Source: an uncultured Dysgonomonas sp. (GTDB lineage Bacteria > Bacteroidota > Bacteroidia > Bacteroidales > Dysgonomonadaceae). From it: 64,000 nt of DNA. Within the stretch, counting starts at the first letter, position 1, and each line of letters starts with the position of its first letter. The notes beneath the pieces are model-generated. The model saw only the letters and a program-made list of their open reading frames with translations, had not been told where the DNA came from and did no database searches. The position numbers were made by a program, and so were the translations under genes. The stretch lies in assembly GCA_937995835.1 (NCBI GenBank), contig CALKIV010000043.1:1-64000 (forward strand). The letters are read 5' to 3'. Below are positions 9,555 to 19,181 of the stretch, piece by piece.

Positions 9555-11096
9555 ATGAGAACATATAAAAAAATCATAACAATTACATTTTCTGCTGCCT
9601 TACTAGCATTGCTACTCCCTTTGGGAGCTTGTAGCGATTTGCTAGACCAAAAGCCTCAAGGAGAATGGACAAATGTAGAAGCAGGAACCTTCGAAACCGA
9701 TGTTTTTTCTCTATATGCCAAAATTAGAGGATATAACATCACTTCGGGTAATGGAGCATTGGCTATACACAATTTCAGATCTGAAGATGTAGAGAAAGGA
9801 AGCACTGACGGCGATGGAAGCGCCTTTGCTAAAATGTATGACGACTTCGAGTATAATGCATCAAACGGATCATTGGATTCATATTGGACTGACAACTATT
9901 CTATGATCCATCTAGCAAACAAAGTTTTAGATGACATTAAAGATTTCGAAGCTGAAGGCAATGAACTAGGAGATGGAGAATACACTTCACGTGCTGAAGC
10001 GTCTTTCTTCAGAGCTTTTGCATATTTCAACTTGGTTAGAGCTTTTGGAGAAGTACCTATCTACACCAAAAGACTTAATGAAGCCAATGACGCTAACAAT
10101 CCAAAGTCTAAAATAGAAGAAATATACAAACTCATAGACGAAGATTTAACTGCTGCTGCCGAAAAACTACCTCCTAAATGGGAAGCCAAATATATCGGAC
10201 GCCTCACAGTAGGTGCAGCAAAATCACTACATGCCCGCACACATATGATGCGTAGCAATTGGAAAGAAATGTATGCACTGTCAAAAGAGGTGATTTTAAC
10301 AGGAGTATATGATTTAAATACACCTTTCAATAAAGTATTTAGAGAAGATGGAGAAAATTGCAGTGAATCGGTTTTCGAACTACAATGTACTGCTACGGCT
10401 TCACAACCTGCTGACAACAACATAGGTAGTCAATACGCGGCAATACAAGGAGTAAGAGGATCAGGCGACTGGAATCTAGGCTGGGGATGGCATACACCGA
10501 CCGAACTACTAGCACAGGCATTTGAACCAAATGACCCAAGAAAAGATGAAACTCTACTATACTTTGGAAGACAAGGAGATCCCGAGTCAACATTGCCATC
10601 AAACAAACCTTGGGGAGAAAAACCTATTGCATTCAAGGAAGTAACAGCAAAATATTTCAATAAGAAAGCTTATACAGATCCTGAACGAAGAAAAAAATAT
10701 AGCAAAGGTGGATATTGGTTTAACATTCGCATCATTCGTTACTCGGATGTATTACTTATGGCAGCAGAGGCTGCTAATGAACTAGGCAATACAGCTGATG
10801 CTATTGACTACTTGGAGCAAGTACGCTTCCGTGCTCGTGGAGGAGACAATACCATTTTACCCAAAGTAACCTCTACTGATCAGACAGAGCTAAGAAAAGC
10901 TATTCGTCACGAAAGACGTATCGAGTTAGCCATGGAGTGGGATCGCTTCTACGATCTAGTACGTTGGGGTGTTGCAAGAGATGTTTTACATGCTGCTGGC
11001 AAAACTAAATATGCGGACAAGCACAAGTATTACCCTCTTCCACAAAATCAGATTGACAAGTCGAACGGAGTACTTATCCAAAATCCTAATTATTAA
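9555..11096 (+). CDS. SusD-like surface glycan-binding lipoprotein (beta-glucan PUL)
   Basis: A 513-residue RagB/SusD family protein. The lipobox ends LGAC with Cys26, followed by acidic residues that favour surface export in Bacteroidetes. The TPR-rich helical core is visible in segments such as RAEASFFRAFAYFNLVRAFGEVP (split over residues about 140-160) and the C-terminal RHERRIELAMEWDRFYDLVRWG. SusD proteins cap their SusC partner and bind the glycan. It lies between the SusC and LamG genes with 19- and 17-base gaps, so it belongs to the same transcript. Confidence 0.95.
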   Translation: MRTYKKIITITFSAALLALLLPLGACSDLLDQKPQGEWTNVEAGTFETDVFSLYAKIRGYNITSGNGALAIHNFRSEDVEKGSTDGDGSAFAKMYDDFEYNASNGSLDSYWTDNYSMIHLANKVLDDIKDFEAEGNELGDGEYTSRAEASFFRAFAYFNLVRAFGEVPIYTKRLNEANDANNPKSKIEEIYKLIDEDLTAAAEKLPPKWEAKYIGRLTVGAAKSLHARTHMMRSNWKEMYALSKEVILTGVYDLNTPFNKVFREDGENCSESVFELQCTATASQPADNNIGSQYAAIQGVRGSGDWNLGWGWHTPTELLAQAFEPNDPRKDETLLYFGRQGDPESTLPSNKPWGEKPIAFKEVTAKYFNKKAYTDPERRKKYSKGGYWFNIRIIRYSDVLLMAAEAANELGNTADAIDYLEQVRFRARGGDNTILPKVTSTDQTELRKAIRHERRIELAMEWDRFYDLVRWGVARDVLHAAGKTKYADKHKYYPLPQNQIDKSNGVLIQNPNY

Positions 11097-11113
11097 CCTA
11101 CAAAACTAAAAAT

Positions 11114-11887
11114 ATGAAATCATATAAATATTTAGCCTTGGCAACACTAGCTTTGCTTATGCTTAGTTTACAGTCATGTTTCCAAGATATGGATAATGAT
11201 CCCTCTTTTGACTATCCTGATGCAAATGAAGCTTTAGAAGGGAAAAAAGGAGAATCCTTCTATCTGCCATTCGAGGATGACTATATAGATCAAATCTACT
11301 CTTTCGATGCTGATAAAATAGGCGTTCCTTCTTTTGCCGAAGGCAAGGTTGGCAAAGCATATGCAGGAGCTACAGACAGTTACATCTCCTTCCTTGGAGG
11401 TGCTGTAATGTTCAAAAAAGACTTCTCTATTGCATTTTGGTATAAATTAAATCCAGTGCCAGACAGAGCTGGAATCATCACCCTTAGCCCTCCTAGAAAA
11501 GACAATAAGAATGATGTTAGAACATCAGGCCTCAGACTTCTTCGCGAAGAAGCAAACATGTTTAAGCTAAGCGTTGGAGACGGAGCTAAAGAATATTGGA
11601 TCGGAGGTAATAATGAAACACGAGTAGTTGCTAACGAATGGGCATTTATAACGGTTACCCTTTCTGAGACTAGATGCTTCTTCTATATCAATGGTGAAAA
11701 AGCTGCCTCTCTAGAAACAGGTTTCCCTGGCATTAGTTGGCAAGACGTAAATACCATGTCTATCGGTTCAGGAGCTCCTCTATTTATTGGATGGAATCAC
11801 CTTGCTGACCTTAGCTTGATTGATGAATTACGAATTTTTAATAAAGAGTTATCCCAAGCCGAAGTAAAATCTTTGATGGCTGACTAA
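11114..11887 (+). CDS. LamG-domain surface lipoprotein, probable surface glycan-binding protein
   Basis: A 257-residue lipoprotein with lipobox LQSC (Cys22) and acidic residues nearby. The rest (about 50-255) is a concanavalin-A-like LamG domain: FSIAFWYKLNP, EWAFITVTL, FFYINGEKAAS and the closing LIDELRIFNKELS are typical of Laminin_G_3 domains. It has no visible catalytic glutamates of GH16-type enzymes. Position directly after SusD and before a strong terminator makes a surface glycan-binding role (SusE/SGBP position) the best reading. Ligand unknown; a beta-glucan is inferred from context. Confidence 0.85.
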   Translation: MKSYKYLALATLALLMLSLQSCFQDMDNDPSFDYPDANEALEGKKGESFYLPFEDDYIDQIYSFDADKIGVPSFAEGKVGKAYAGATDSYISFLGGAVMFKKDFSIAFWYKLNPVPDRAGIITLSPPRKDNKNDVRTSGLRLLREEANMFKLSVGDGAKEYWIGGNNETRVVANEWAFITVTLSETRCFFYINGEKAASLETGFPGISWQDVNTMSIGSGAPLFIGWNHLADLSLIDELRIFNKELSQAEVKSLMAD

Positions 11888-11906
11888 CTAATAGGTTTTT
11901 CATATT

Positions 11907-11961
11907 AAAAACACCCCTGCTACTCTGGTTTCTAGGTATTGAAAGCTAGGGGTGTTTTTTC
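11907..11961 (+). terminator. Intrinsic terminator inside the PUL, after the uptake genes
   Basis: The stem AAAAACACCCCT (11907-11918) pairs perfectly with AGGGGTGTTTTT (11948-11959) and runs into a T-rich tail. It separates SusC/SusD/LamG from the enzyme genes. No new promoter is clear before the next gene, so enzymes are probably made by read-through at a lower level. Confidence 0.85.
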
Positions 11962-11985
11962 TTCTTGAACCCAAAACATACACCC

Positions 11986-13623
11986 ATGAAAATCAAATTA
12001 TTATATATATCCCTAGCTATCATTTTGTTCTCTTGCAGCGACAGTAAGGATGGTACTGAAACATTTCCACTAAAGCTCGAAACCATTTCTATTGATGGCA
12101 AAACAAGCGAAGGAGACCTAACAGAGGTCAACCCTAATGCTCCCATCATTCTCTCTTTTTCTGACAAATTAGATGCAAACACCATCGACAAAAATATTAT
12201 GATCAGAAGAAAAGGAGGAGAAAATATAACATCTGAAAAGATATACAATGGAGGCAAAACAGTAGAACTAAAAACAGCATCTCCACTGATCGTTTACACC
12301 AACTACGAGGTCGTAGTACTACCAAATCTAAAATCAGCCTCTGGCGAAAAAATTAACACAGGTAAAATATATAACATTTCCACAGGTGTGGATATGACTG
12401 ACAAATTTGAGCGCATATCGGACGACGAACTATTGACGCTTGTACAAAAACAAACCTTCAACTATTTTTGGGAGTTTGCACATCCCACTTCTGGCATGGC
12501 TCGCGAACGCTCCACATCCAGCGATGTAGTCACCACAGGTGGCACTGGCTTTGGTGTGATGGCAATGCTTGTAGCCTCAGAGCGAGGATTCATCACCCGT
12601 CAACAAGCGACTCAGAGAGTACAAACCATTGTATCATTCTTAGATACCAAATGTAAAAAATACCATGGAGCCTATGCCCATTGGATCAATGGCGAAACAA
12701 GACCTTTCAGCGCCAAAGATGATGGAGCTGACCTTGTAGAAACAGCCCTACTCTTCCAAGGTTTATTAACTGCTAAAGCATATTTCAATGGTGCATCAGC
12801 AGAGGAAGTAAAATTAAGACAAGACATCACTCGCCTATGGGAAGCCATAGAGTGGACGTGGTTTCAAAAAGACGATAACAAAACACTATACTGGCACTGG
12901 AGCGAAACGCAAGGTTGGGCTATGAATCTTCCAATCTCAGGATGGAACGAATCTCTGATCGTTTATGTGCTTGCTGCTGCTTCGCCAACGCATCCTATTT
13001 CTAAAGAAGTTTATAACAATGGATGGACAAGAAACGGAGCAATGAAGAATGGTAAAACATACTATGGTTATGAACTGCCTCTTGGAACCGAAAAAGGAGG
13101 CCCCTTATTCTTGAGCCAATATTCATTCCTTGGCATCAATCCTAATGGGCTGAAAGATCAATATGCTGATTACTTTATCCAAAACAAAAATCATACCCTT
13201 ATCAATCGTGCCTACTGCATCGAAAATCCTAAAGCCTATGCTGGTTACAGCGAAAACTGTTGGGGACTGACAGCCAGCGATAACGACAAAGGTTATAGCG
13301 CTCATTCTCCATCCAACGACTTAGGAACGATAGCTCCTACGGCTGCTCTTTCGGCTATGCCTTACACCCCAGAAGAGTCGATGCAAGCGTTGCACTTCTT
13401 CTACTATAAATTAGGAGACAGACTATGGGGGAAATATGGTTTTTATGACGCTTTCAATCTTAGTGCCAACTGGGTAGACAGCCAAAATATAGCCATCGAC
13501 CAAGGTCCAATTATCGTAATGATCGAAAACTATCGAACAGGACTTCTATGGAAGCACTTTATGTCTCTGCCCCAAATCAAAGATGGCTTGACTAAACTAG
13601 GCTTCGAAAGTCCACAAATCTGA
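11986..13623 (+). CDS. GH144-family lipoprotein with N-terminal Ig-like domain (probable beta-1,2-glucanase)
   Basis: A 545-residue lipoprotein (lipobox LFSC, Cys17). Residues about 30-125 form a Big_5/Ig-like domain (PIILSFSDKLDANTI). Residues about 145-540 are a glucoamylase-like (PF10091, GH144) catalytic domain, with TFNYFWEFAHPTSGMARE, YWHWSETQGWAMN, SGWNESLIVYVL, TIAPTAALSAMPYTPEES and AIDQGPIIVMIENYRTG. GH144 enzymes act on beta-1,2-glucan, either as endo-glucanases or by releasing sophorose. The ATG at 11986 was preferred over a TTG at 11965 because the lipoprotein signal starts there. The extra Ig domain and surface-type lipobox suggest this paralogue is the one displayed on the surface; that is inferred. 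Confidence 0.88.
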   Translation: MKIKLLYISLAIILFSCSDSKDGTETFPLKLETISIDGKTSEGDLTEVNPNAPIILSFSDKLDANTIDKNIMIRRKGGENITSEKIYNGGKTVELKTASPLIVYTNYEVVVLPNLKSASGEKINTGKIYNISTGVDMTDKFERISDDELLTLVQKQTFNYFWEFAHPTSGMARERSTSSDVVTTGGTGFGVMAMLVASERGFITRQQATQRVQTIVSFLDTKCKKYHGAYAHWINGETRPFSAKDDGADLVETALLFQGLLTAKAYFNGASAEEVKLRQDITRLWEAIEWTWFQKDDNKTLYWHWSETQGWAMNLPISGWNESLIVYVLAAASPTHPISKEVYNNGWTRNGAMKNGKTYYGYELPLGTEKGGPLFLSQYSFLGINPNGLKDQYADYFIQNKNHTLINRAYCIENPKAYAGYSENCWGLTASDNDKGYSAHSPSNDLGTIAPTAALSAMPYTPEESMQALHFFYYKLGDRLWGKYGFYDAFNLSANWVDSQNIAIDQGPIIVMIENYRTGLLWKHFMSLPQIKDGLTKLGFESPQI

Positions 13624-13654
13624 TTTTATAATATATTTGAAAATAGAACTGAAA

Positions 13655-15943
13655 ATGAAGAAACTTTTAATGATCACTTTGTGCACTTTGTTTGCCCTCC
13701 AAAGTTGTGACAAACAAAGCAGTAACAATACCGAGATGGATCGATTCGTAAACGACCTGATCGGGAAAATGACCCTTGAAGAAAAGATAGGGCAACTAAA
13801 TCTCCCCTCTGCTGGAGACATCACCACAGGGCAAGCCAAGAGTAGCGATATTGCCGAAAAAATAAAAAAAGGACAGGTAGGTGGTCTCTTCAACATCAAG
13901 GGAGTAGAAAAAATAAAAGATGTGCAACGAGTGGCTGTCGAAGAGAGCCGTCTAGGCATTCCTCTACTTTTTGGGATGGATGTGATTCACGGATACGAAA
14001 CAGTATTTCCTATTCCTCTAGGGCTTTCATGTTCTTGGGATATGGAGCTAATCGAAAAAACTGCTCGCGTTGCTGCCATCGAAGCCAGTGCTGATGGTAT
14101 CTCTTGGACATTTAGTCCTATGGTAGATATTTCCAGAGATCCTCGTTGGGGGCGCGTTTCCGAAGGGAATGGCGAAGACCCTTATCTTGGTGCTCAGATA
14201 GCCAAAGCTATGGTTTATGGCTATCAAGGAGTAGGCGAAGATGCATACAAAGCCAACAACCAAATCATGGCATGTGTGAAGCACTATGCACTATACGGAG
14301 CAAGTGAGGCTGGTCAAGACTACAACACTGTGGATATGAGCCGTCAACGCATGTTCAACGAATATATGTACCCTTATCAAGCTGCTATCGAAGCAGGTGT
14401 AGGTAGCGTAATGGCATCATTCAACGAGTTTGAAGGAATACCTGCCACCGCAAATAAATACCTGATGACAGATGTCCTACGCAAGCAATGGGGCTTCGGA
14501 GGTTTTGTGGTTACAGACTATACAGGCATCCCTGAAATGATCGATCATGGTATTGGTGACCTCCAAGAGGTGTCAGCAAGAGCACTTGACGCAGGCATCG
14601 ACATGGATATGGTGGGAGAAGGCTTCCTCACTACTCTTACAAAATCATTGAAAGAAGGAAAAATCACAGAAGCTGACATTGATAGAGCTTGTCGCTTTAT
14701 TCTTGAAGCAAAATACAAGCTTGGTCTTTTTGAAGATCCATACAAATATGGTGATGTGGAAAGAGCCAAGAAAGAAATCTTCACCCCAGAGCATCGCAAC
14801 TTTGCCCGCAAGGTGGCTTCTGAAAGTTTTGTATTATTGAAAAATGATAAGAATACACTGCCATTGAGCAAAAAAGGAAAAATTGCCGTGGTTGGACCTC
14901 TAGGAAATACTAGATCTAACATGCCGGGCACATGGAGTGTGGCTGTTGACCTCAGCAAACCGGCAACCTTAGTAGAAGGACTACAAGATGTAGTAGGCGA
15001 CCAAGCTAAAGTTGTTTATGCCAAAGGTAGCAACTTGACCACTGACCCAGAACTAGAAAAAAATGCGTCTATGTTTGGCAGAGAATTAGACAGAGACACC
15101 CGTTCTGAACAAGCTATCAGAAACGAAGCTCTGGCAATTGCTAGAGGTGCTGATGTCATTGTAGCAGCCTTAGGAGAGACCTCCGAATTCAGTGGCGAGT
15201 CTAGCTCTAGAACTGACATCGGTATCCCTGATGTTCAACAAAGACTATTGAAAGAACTTCTTGCCACAGGCAAACCAGTGGTATTGGTGCTATTCACAGG
15301 TCGTCCACTGACCTTAACATGGGAACATGAAAATGTACCTGCCATCTTAAATGTGTGGTTCGGAGGAACAGAGGCTGCTCATGCCATTGGAGATGTCCTT
15401 TTCGGAGATGTAAATCCTAGTGGAAAACTATCGGCTACTTTCCCTCAAAATGTAGGACAAATTCCATTGTTCTACAATCACAAAATGACTGGTCGCCCAT
15501 TGAAAGGCGAATGGTTCGAAAAATTCAGAAACAACTATATTGATGTTAGCAACGCCCCTCTTTATCCATTTGGATACGGTTTGAGCTATACTGACTTCGA
15601 ATATGGAGACATCCAACTCGATCGTACATCTATCGATGCAAATGGCGAACTGACAGCCAGCATCAGCCTGACCAACAAAGGAAAATATGATGGTGCAGAA
15701 GTGGTTCAACTCTACATTCGCGACATTGTAGGTAGCACCACACGCCCAGTGAAAGAACTGAAAGGATTTGAAAAAGTATTCTTGAAAACAGGAGAAAACA
15801 AAACTATAAGTTTCAAAATCACTCCTGAAATGCTGAAATTCTACAATCATAATCTAGACTTTGTATTCGAACCTGGTGACTTTACAGTGATGATCGGAGG
15901 AAACAGCCGTGATGTTAAGTCTATTAATTTTACTCTAAACTAA
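13655..15943 (+). CDS. GH3 beta-glucosidase (BglX type), lipoprotein
   Basis: A 762-residue family 3 glycoside hydrolase with lipobox LQSC (Cys18). Domains: GH3 N-terminal barrel (about 30-330), GH3 C-terminal domain (about 370-610) and a fibronectin-III-like domain (about 650-760). The nucleophile Asp is near residue 287 in FVVTDYTGI; substrate-binding motifs WTFSPMVDISRDPRWGR and MACVKHYALYG are intact. Next to two GH144 genes it would cleave sophorose and short beta-1,2-gluco-oligosaccharides to glucose, as known for related Bacteroides GH3 enzymes. The ATG at 13655 starts the lipoprotein signal; a TTG at 13637 lies in a TATATTTG box (13632-13639) that may be a weak internal promoter. Confidence 0.92.
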   Translation: MKKLLMITLCTLFALQSCDKQSSNNTEMDRFVNDLIGKMTLEEKIGQLNLPSAGDITTGQAKSSDIAEKIKKGQVGGLFNIKGVEKIKDVQRVAVEESRLGIPLLFGMDVIHGYETVFPIPLGLSCSWDMELIEKTARVAAIEASADGISWTFSPMVDISRDPRWGRVSEGNGEDPYLGAQIAKAMVYGYQGVGEDAYKANNQIMACVKHYALYGASEAGQDYNTVDMSRQRMFNEYMYPYQAAIEAGVGSVMASFNEFEGIPATANKYLMTDVLRKQWGFGGFVVTDYTGIPEMIDHGIGDLQEVSARALDAGIDMDMVGEGFLTTLTKSLKEGKITEADIDRACRFILEAKYKLGLFEDPYKYGDVERAKKEIFTPEHRNFARKVASESFVLLKNDKNTLPLSKKGKIAVVGPLGNTRSNMPGTWSVAVDLSKPATLVEGLQDVVGDQAKVVYAKGSNLTTDPELEKNASMFGRELDRDTRSEQAIRNEALAIARGADVIVAALGETSEFSGESSSRTDIGIPDVQQRLLKELLATGKPVVLVLFTGRPLTLTWEHENVPAILNVWFGGTEAAHAIGDVLFGDVNPSGKLSATFPQNVGQIPLFYNHKMTGRPLKGEWFEKFRNNYIDVSNAPLYPFGYGLSYTDFEYGDIQLDRTSIDANGELTASISLTNKGKYDGAEVVQLYIRDIVGSTTRPVKELKGFEKVFLKTGENKTISFKITPEMLKFYNHNLDFVFEPGDFTVMIGGNSRDVKSINFTLN

Positions 15944-15950
15944 TTTTATA

Positions 15951-17294
15951 ATGATCAAAGCATACGCATTAACTATTGTTATTTGTTCTATCTTTTTCTT
16001 TTCTTCCTGTGGAGGACAAAAAACGAATGCTCAAGCTGAAGTTATTTCTGACGAAGCTTTACTCGACAGTGTACAGCACGCCACTTTCCAATATTTTTGG
16101 GATGGAGCTGACCTCAACAGTGGCTTGGCAAAAGAGAGGATCCACATAGACGGTGTCTACCCTGATAACGACGAAGACATTATCACCTCTGGAGGTAGTG
16201 GTTTTGGGCTGATGGCAATCGTTGCAGGCATCGATAGAGGATATATCACCAGAGAAGAAGGCGTAGAAAGAATGGAAAAAGTAGTTTCTTTTCTCTCTTC
16301 AGCCGACAACTTCCAAGGTGTGTTCCCTCACTGGTGGCATGGTCCTACAGGGAAAGTAAAGGGCTTTAGCGAAAAAGATAATGGTGGCGATCTGGTAGAA
16401 ACTTCTTTCTTGATCCAAGGGCTATTGACTGTTCACCAATATTATGTCAATGGTTCAGACAGAGAGCAAGCTGTGGCAAAAGAGATCGACAAGATTTGGA
16501 GAAATGTAAATTGGAACTGGCATCGCCACGACAAGAATGTCCTTTATTGGCATTGGAGTCCAAAGTTTTCATGGGAAATGAATTTCCCCATCCGTGGATA
16601 TAATGAATGTCTTATCACTTATATATTAGCAGCATCCTCTCCCACTCATGGTGTGCCTGCCGAAGTCTATCACGAAGGATGGGCTGAGCAAGGAGCAATC
16701 GTAGCACCTCATGAAATGGAAGAACATCAGCTAAACATGCACTATCAGAGTCCAAGTGGCGCTGGTCCCATGTTTTGGGCGCATTATTCTTTCCTTGGCT
16801 TAGATCCTAATGGATTGAAAGACAAATATGCAGATTATTTTCAGGAGATGAAGAATTATACACTCATCAACAAAGATTACTGCATCCGCAATCCTAAGGG
16901 TTATAAGGGCTATGGAGAAAATGCTTGGGGACTAACAGCCAGCTATTCAGTAAAAGGCTATCACGCCCATGCACCTTACGAGGTAGACGATCATGGAGTG
17001 ATAGCACCTACTGCAGCTATTTCTTCCATTGTTTACACCCCTGAAGAGTCTATGAAAGTGATGCATCACCTATGGAACAAGGGCGATAAGCTTTGGGGAA
17101 AATATGGATTCTATGATGCATATAGCGAAACAGAAGATTGGTACCCGCAACGCTATTTGGCAATTGATCAAGGTACTACGGCTGTGATGATAGAAAATCA
17201 CAGAAGTCAACTGCTTTGGAAGCTGTTTATGAGCCATCCAGATGTTCAGAGTGGATTGAAAAAGCTAGGTTTCGAAAGTCCTTATCTTAATTAA
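15951..17294 (+). CDS. Second GH144-family lipoprotein
   Basis: A 447-residue lipoprotein (lipobox FSSC, Cys20) made up of one GH144 glucoamylase-like domain. It shares the main motifs with the other copy: TFQYFWDGADLNSGLAKE, YWHWSPKFSWEMN, RGYNECLITYIL, VIAPTAAISSIVYTPEES and AIDQGTTAVMIENHRSQ. It lacks the N-terminal Ig-like domain. It begins 7 bases after the GH3 stop, so the three enzyme genes form one unit. The two copies are clearly diverged, so they probably differ in mode (endo versus exo) or location. A strong hairpin follows the gene. Confidence 0.88.
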   Translation: MIKAYALTIVICSIFFFSSCGGQKTNAQAEVISDEALLDSVQHATFQYFWDGADLNSGLAKERIHIDGVYPDNDEDIITSGGSGFGLMAIVAGIDRGYITREEGVERMEKVVSFLSSADNFQGVFPHWWHGPTGKVKGFSEKDNGGDLVETSFLIQGLLTVHQYYVNGSDREQAVAKEIDKIWRNVNWNWHRHDKNVLYWHWSPKFSWEMNFPIRGYNECLITYILAASSPTHGVPAEVYHEGWAEQGAIVAPHEMEEHQLNMHYQSPSGAGPMFWAHYSFLGLDPNGLKDKYADYFQEMKNYTLINKDYCIRNPKGYKGYGENAWGLTASYSVKGYHAHAPYEVDDHGVIAPTAAISSIVYTPEESMKVMHHLWNKGDKLWGKYGFYDAYSETEDWYPQRYLAIDQGTTAVMIENHRSQLLWKLFMSHPDVQSGLKKLGFESPYLN

Positions 17295-17319
17295 ACACAA
17301 TAGAACATAGCATTAAGAG

Positions 17320-17373
17320 AATACTGCTTGATTTTCGGAAACAATCGTTAAAACCTGAAGATCAAGCAGTATT
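17320..17373 (+). terminator. Hairpin terminator after the GH144/GH3 genes
   Basis: Thirteen perfect pairs: AATACTGCTTGAT (17320-17332) with ATCAAGCAGTATT (17361-17373), then a T-rich stretch. The loop is 28 bases. It splits the GH43/esterase pair from the preceding enzymes. Confidence 0.75.
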
Positions 17374-17402
17374 TATTTCCAAGACCTAAAAAATAAAATA
17401 GA

Positions 17403-19160
17403 ATGAAATTTTTGAAATATATTCCCTTATTAATCTTAATCGCCCTTAGCTCACAACTATGGGCACAGCAAAAAACATACTGCAACCCTATCAACATCGA
17501 CTATGGTTACTGCCCTATCCCCGACTTCACCACTTGGGGCAAACATCGCACCTCTGCCGATCCTGCCATAGTAAATTATAAAGGCGATTATTACCTTTTT
17601 TCTACCAATCAATCAGGCTATTGGTGGAGTAGCGATCTCTCGAATTGGAATTTCGTTCCTCGCCAATTTCTCACACAGGAAGCTATCGACACCACCCCAA
17701 ACAAATGGGACGATCTTTGTGCTCCTGCAGCATGGGTACAAGGCGACTCTTTGTGCGTTTTTGGCTCCACTTATTCTCGTATCTTCCCCATATGGGTCAG
17801 CACGAATCCCAAAGGTAACGAATGGAGCAAAGCCGTAGAGCACTTCGACATTGGAGGCTGGGATCCTGCTTTCTTTGTTGACGATGACGAACGGCTATAT
17901 ATGTATAATGGCAGCAGCAATGTATATCCTCTCTATGGTATAGAACTAGATAGAACGACTTTTCAGCCCAACGGAACACGCAAGGAACTTCTACTGCTCA
18001 ATGGCGAGCAAATCGGCTGGCATCGTTTTGGTGAACATATGGACAACACCTTTCTCAGACCTTTTATGGAAGGAGCATGGATGACCAAGCATAACAACAA
18101 GTATTATCTGCAATGGGGAGGACCAGGCACCGAATTTAGCCACTATGCTGATGGAGTTGCCATATCCAACTCGCCTCTTGGCCAGTTTGAGCATGTGTCT
18201 CTTCCTCTTAGTATGAAGGCTGGAGGATTCATCCGAGGAGCAGGGCATGGCGCCACCTTCCAAGATCGTTGGCAAAATTATTGGCATACCTCAACGATGG
18301 TGATCAACACCAAAAACAACTTCGAACGACGCATAGGTATCTGGCCTGCTGGCTTCGATGCTGAAGACAATATGTATTGTAATACAGCTTTTGGCGATTA
18401 TCCTCACTATCTGCCAACGGGAGAAGCCAATCATTTGGAAAGCCGTTTTACAGGGTGGATGCTTCTCAACTATAATAAGCCTGTTCAGGTTTCATCTACC
18501 TACGAACGTTTTTATGCTAACAACATCGTAGACGAAAACATCAAGACCTATTGGAGCGCCCAAACGGGCAGCAAAGGCGAATGGCTCATCTCTGACCTTG
18601 GCGAAATATCCACAGTGCATGCCATACAGATCAACTATGCTGATCAGGATGTAGAATTTATGGGCAAAACATTGGGCAACTATCATCAATATGTGATCTA
18701 TCATTCTTTGGATGGCAAAAAATGGAATATCTTAGTAGACAAAAGTAAGAACAAGAAGGATGTACCTCACGACTATGTGGAACTGGCTACTCCAATAAAG
18801 ACAAGATTCTTGAAGCTAGGAAATAGGCATATCCCTACGGGCAAATTTGCCATTTCTGGATTTCGTGCTTTTGGTTTAGGTTCAGGCGAGAAGCCACATG
18901 CAGTGGAAGAGTTCGTTGCCCTCAGGAGCGACGACACCGACAAGAGAAACGGTTGGTTGAAGTGGAAACCTGTAGAAAGTGCTTATGCCTATAACATCTA
19001 CATTGGCACAGAAGAAGACAAACTCTATAGCTCCGTGATGGTTTATAATGCCAACGAATATTATTATGCAGGCATGGATAAAAGGAAAAAATATTACTTT
19101 GCCATCGAAGCCATCAACGAAAACGGCACTTCAGAGTGGGTGCGAGCATCAGCAGAATAA
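17403..19160 (+). CDS. GH43-like enzyme with discoidin and FN3 domains
   Basis: A 585-residue secreted protein with a type I signal peptide (about 1-22, ending LWAQ). Residues about 30-330 form a five-bladed GH43-type domain with all three acidic positions present: Asp near 53 (SADPAIV), Asp near 154 (GGWDPAFF) and Glu near 223 (FMEGAWM). Residues about 345-485 look like an F5/8 type C (discoidin) domain with WSAQTGSKGEWLISDLG, and about 500-585 like a fibronectin III domain. GH43 enzymes usually remove arabinose or xylose and some act on galactans, so it is not expected for plain beta-1,2-glucan. It follows a terminator and is 21 bases before the esterase gene, so it may be a separately tuned accessory module. 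Confidence 0.83.
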   Translation: MKFLKYIPLLILIALSSQLWAQQKTYCNPINIDYGYCPIPDFTTWGKHRTSADPAIVNYKGDYYLFSTNQSGYWWSSDLSNWNFVPRQFLTQEAIDTTPNKWDDLCAPAAWVQGDSLCVFGSTYSRIFPIWVSTNPKGNEWSKAVEHFDIGGWDPAFFVDDDERLYMYNGSSNVYPLYGIELDRTTFQPNGTRKELLLLNGEQIGWHRFGEHMDNTFLRPFMEGAWMTKHNNKYYLQWGGPGTEFSHYADGVAISNSPLGQFEHVSLPLSMKAGGFIRGAGHGATFQDRWQNYWHTSTMVINTKNNFERRIGIWPAGFDAEDNMYCNTAFGDYPHYLPTGEANHLESRFTGWMLLNYNKPVQVSSTYERFYANNIVDENIKTYWSAQTGSKGEWLISDLGEISTVHAIQINYADQDVEFMGKTLGNYHQYVIYHSLDGKKWNILVDKSKNKKDVPHDYVELATPIKTRFLKLGNRHIPTGKFAISGFRAFGLGSGEKPHAVEEFVALRSDDTDKRNGWLKWKPVESAYAYNIYIGTEEDKLYSSVMVYNANEYYYAGMDKRKKYYFAIEAINENGTSEWVRASAE

Positions 19161-19181
19161 AACTTTAAACAGATATCAATC

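Noticed and set aside
14545..15850. Several minus-strand frames of about 140 codons
   Set aside because: They are shadows of the GH3 gene and have no recognisable motif.
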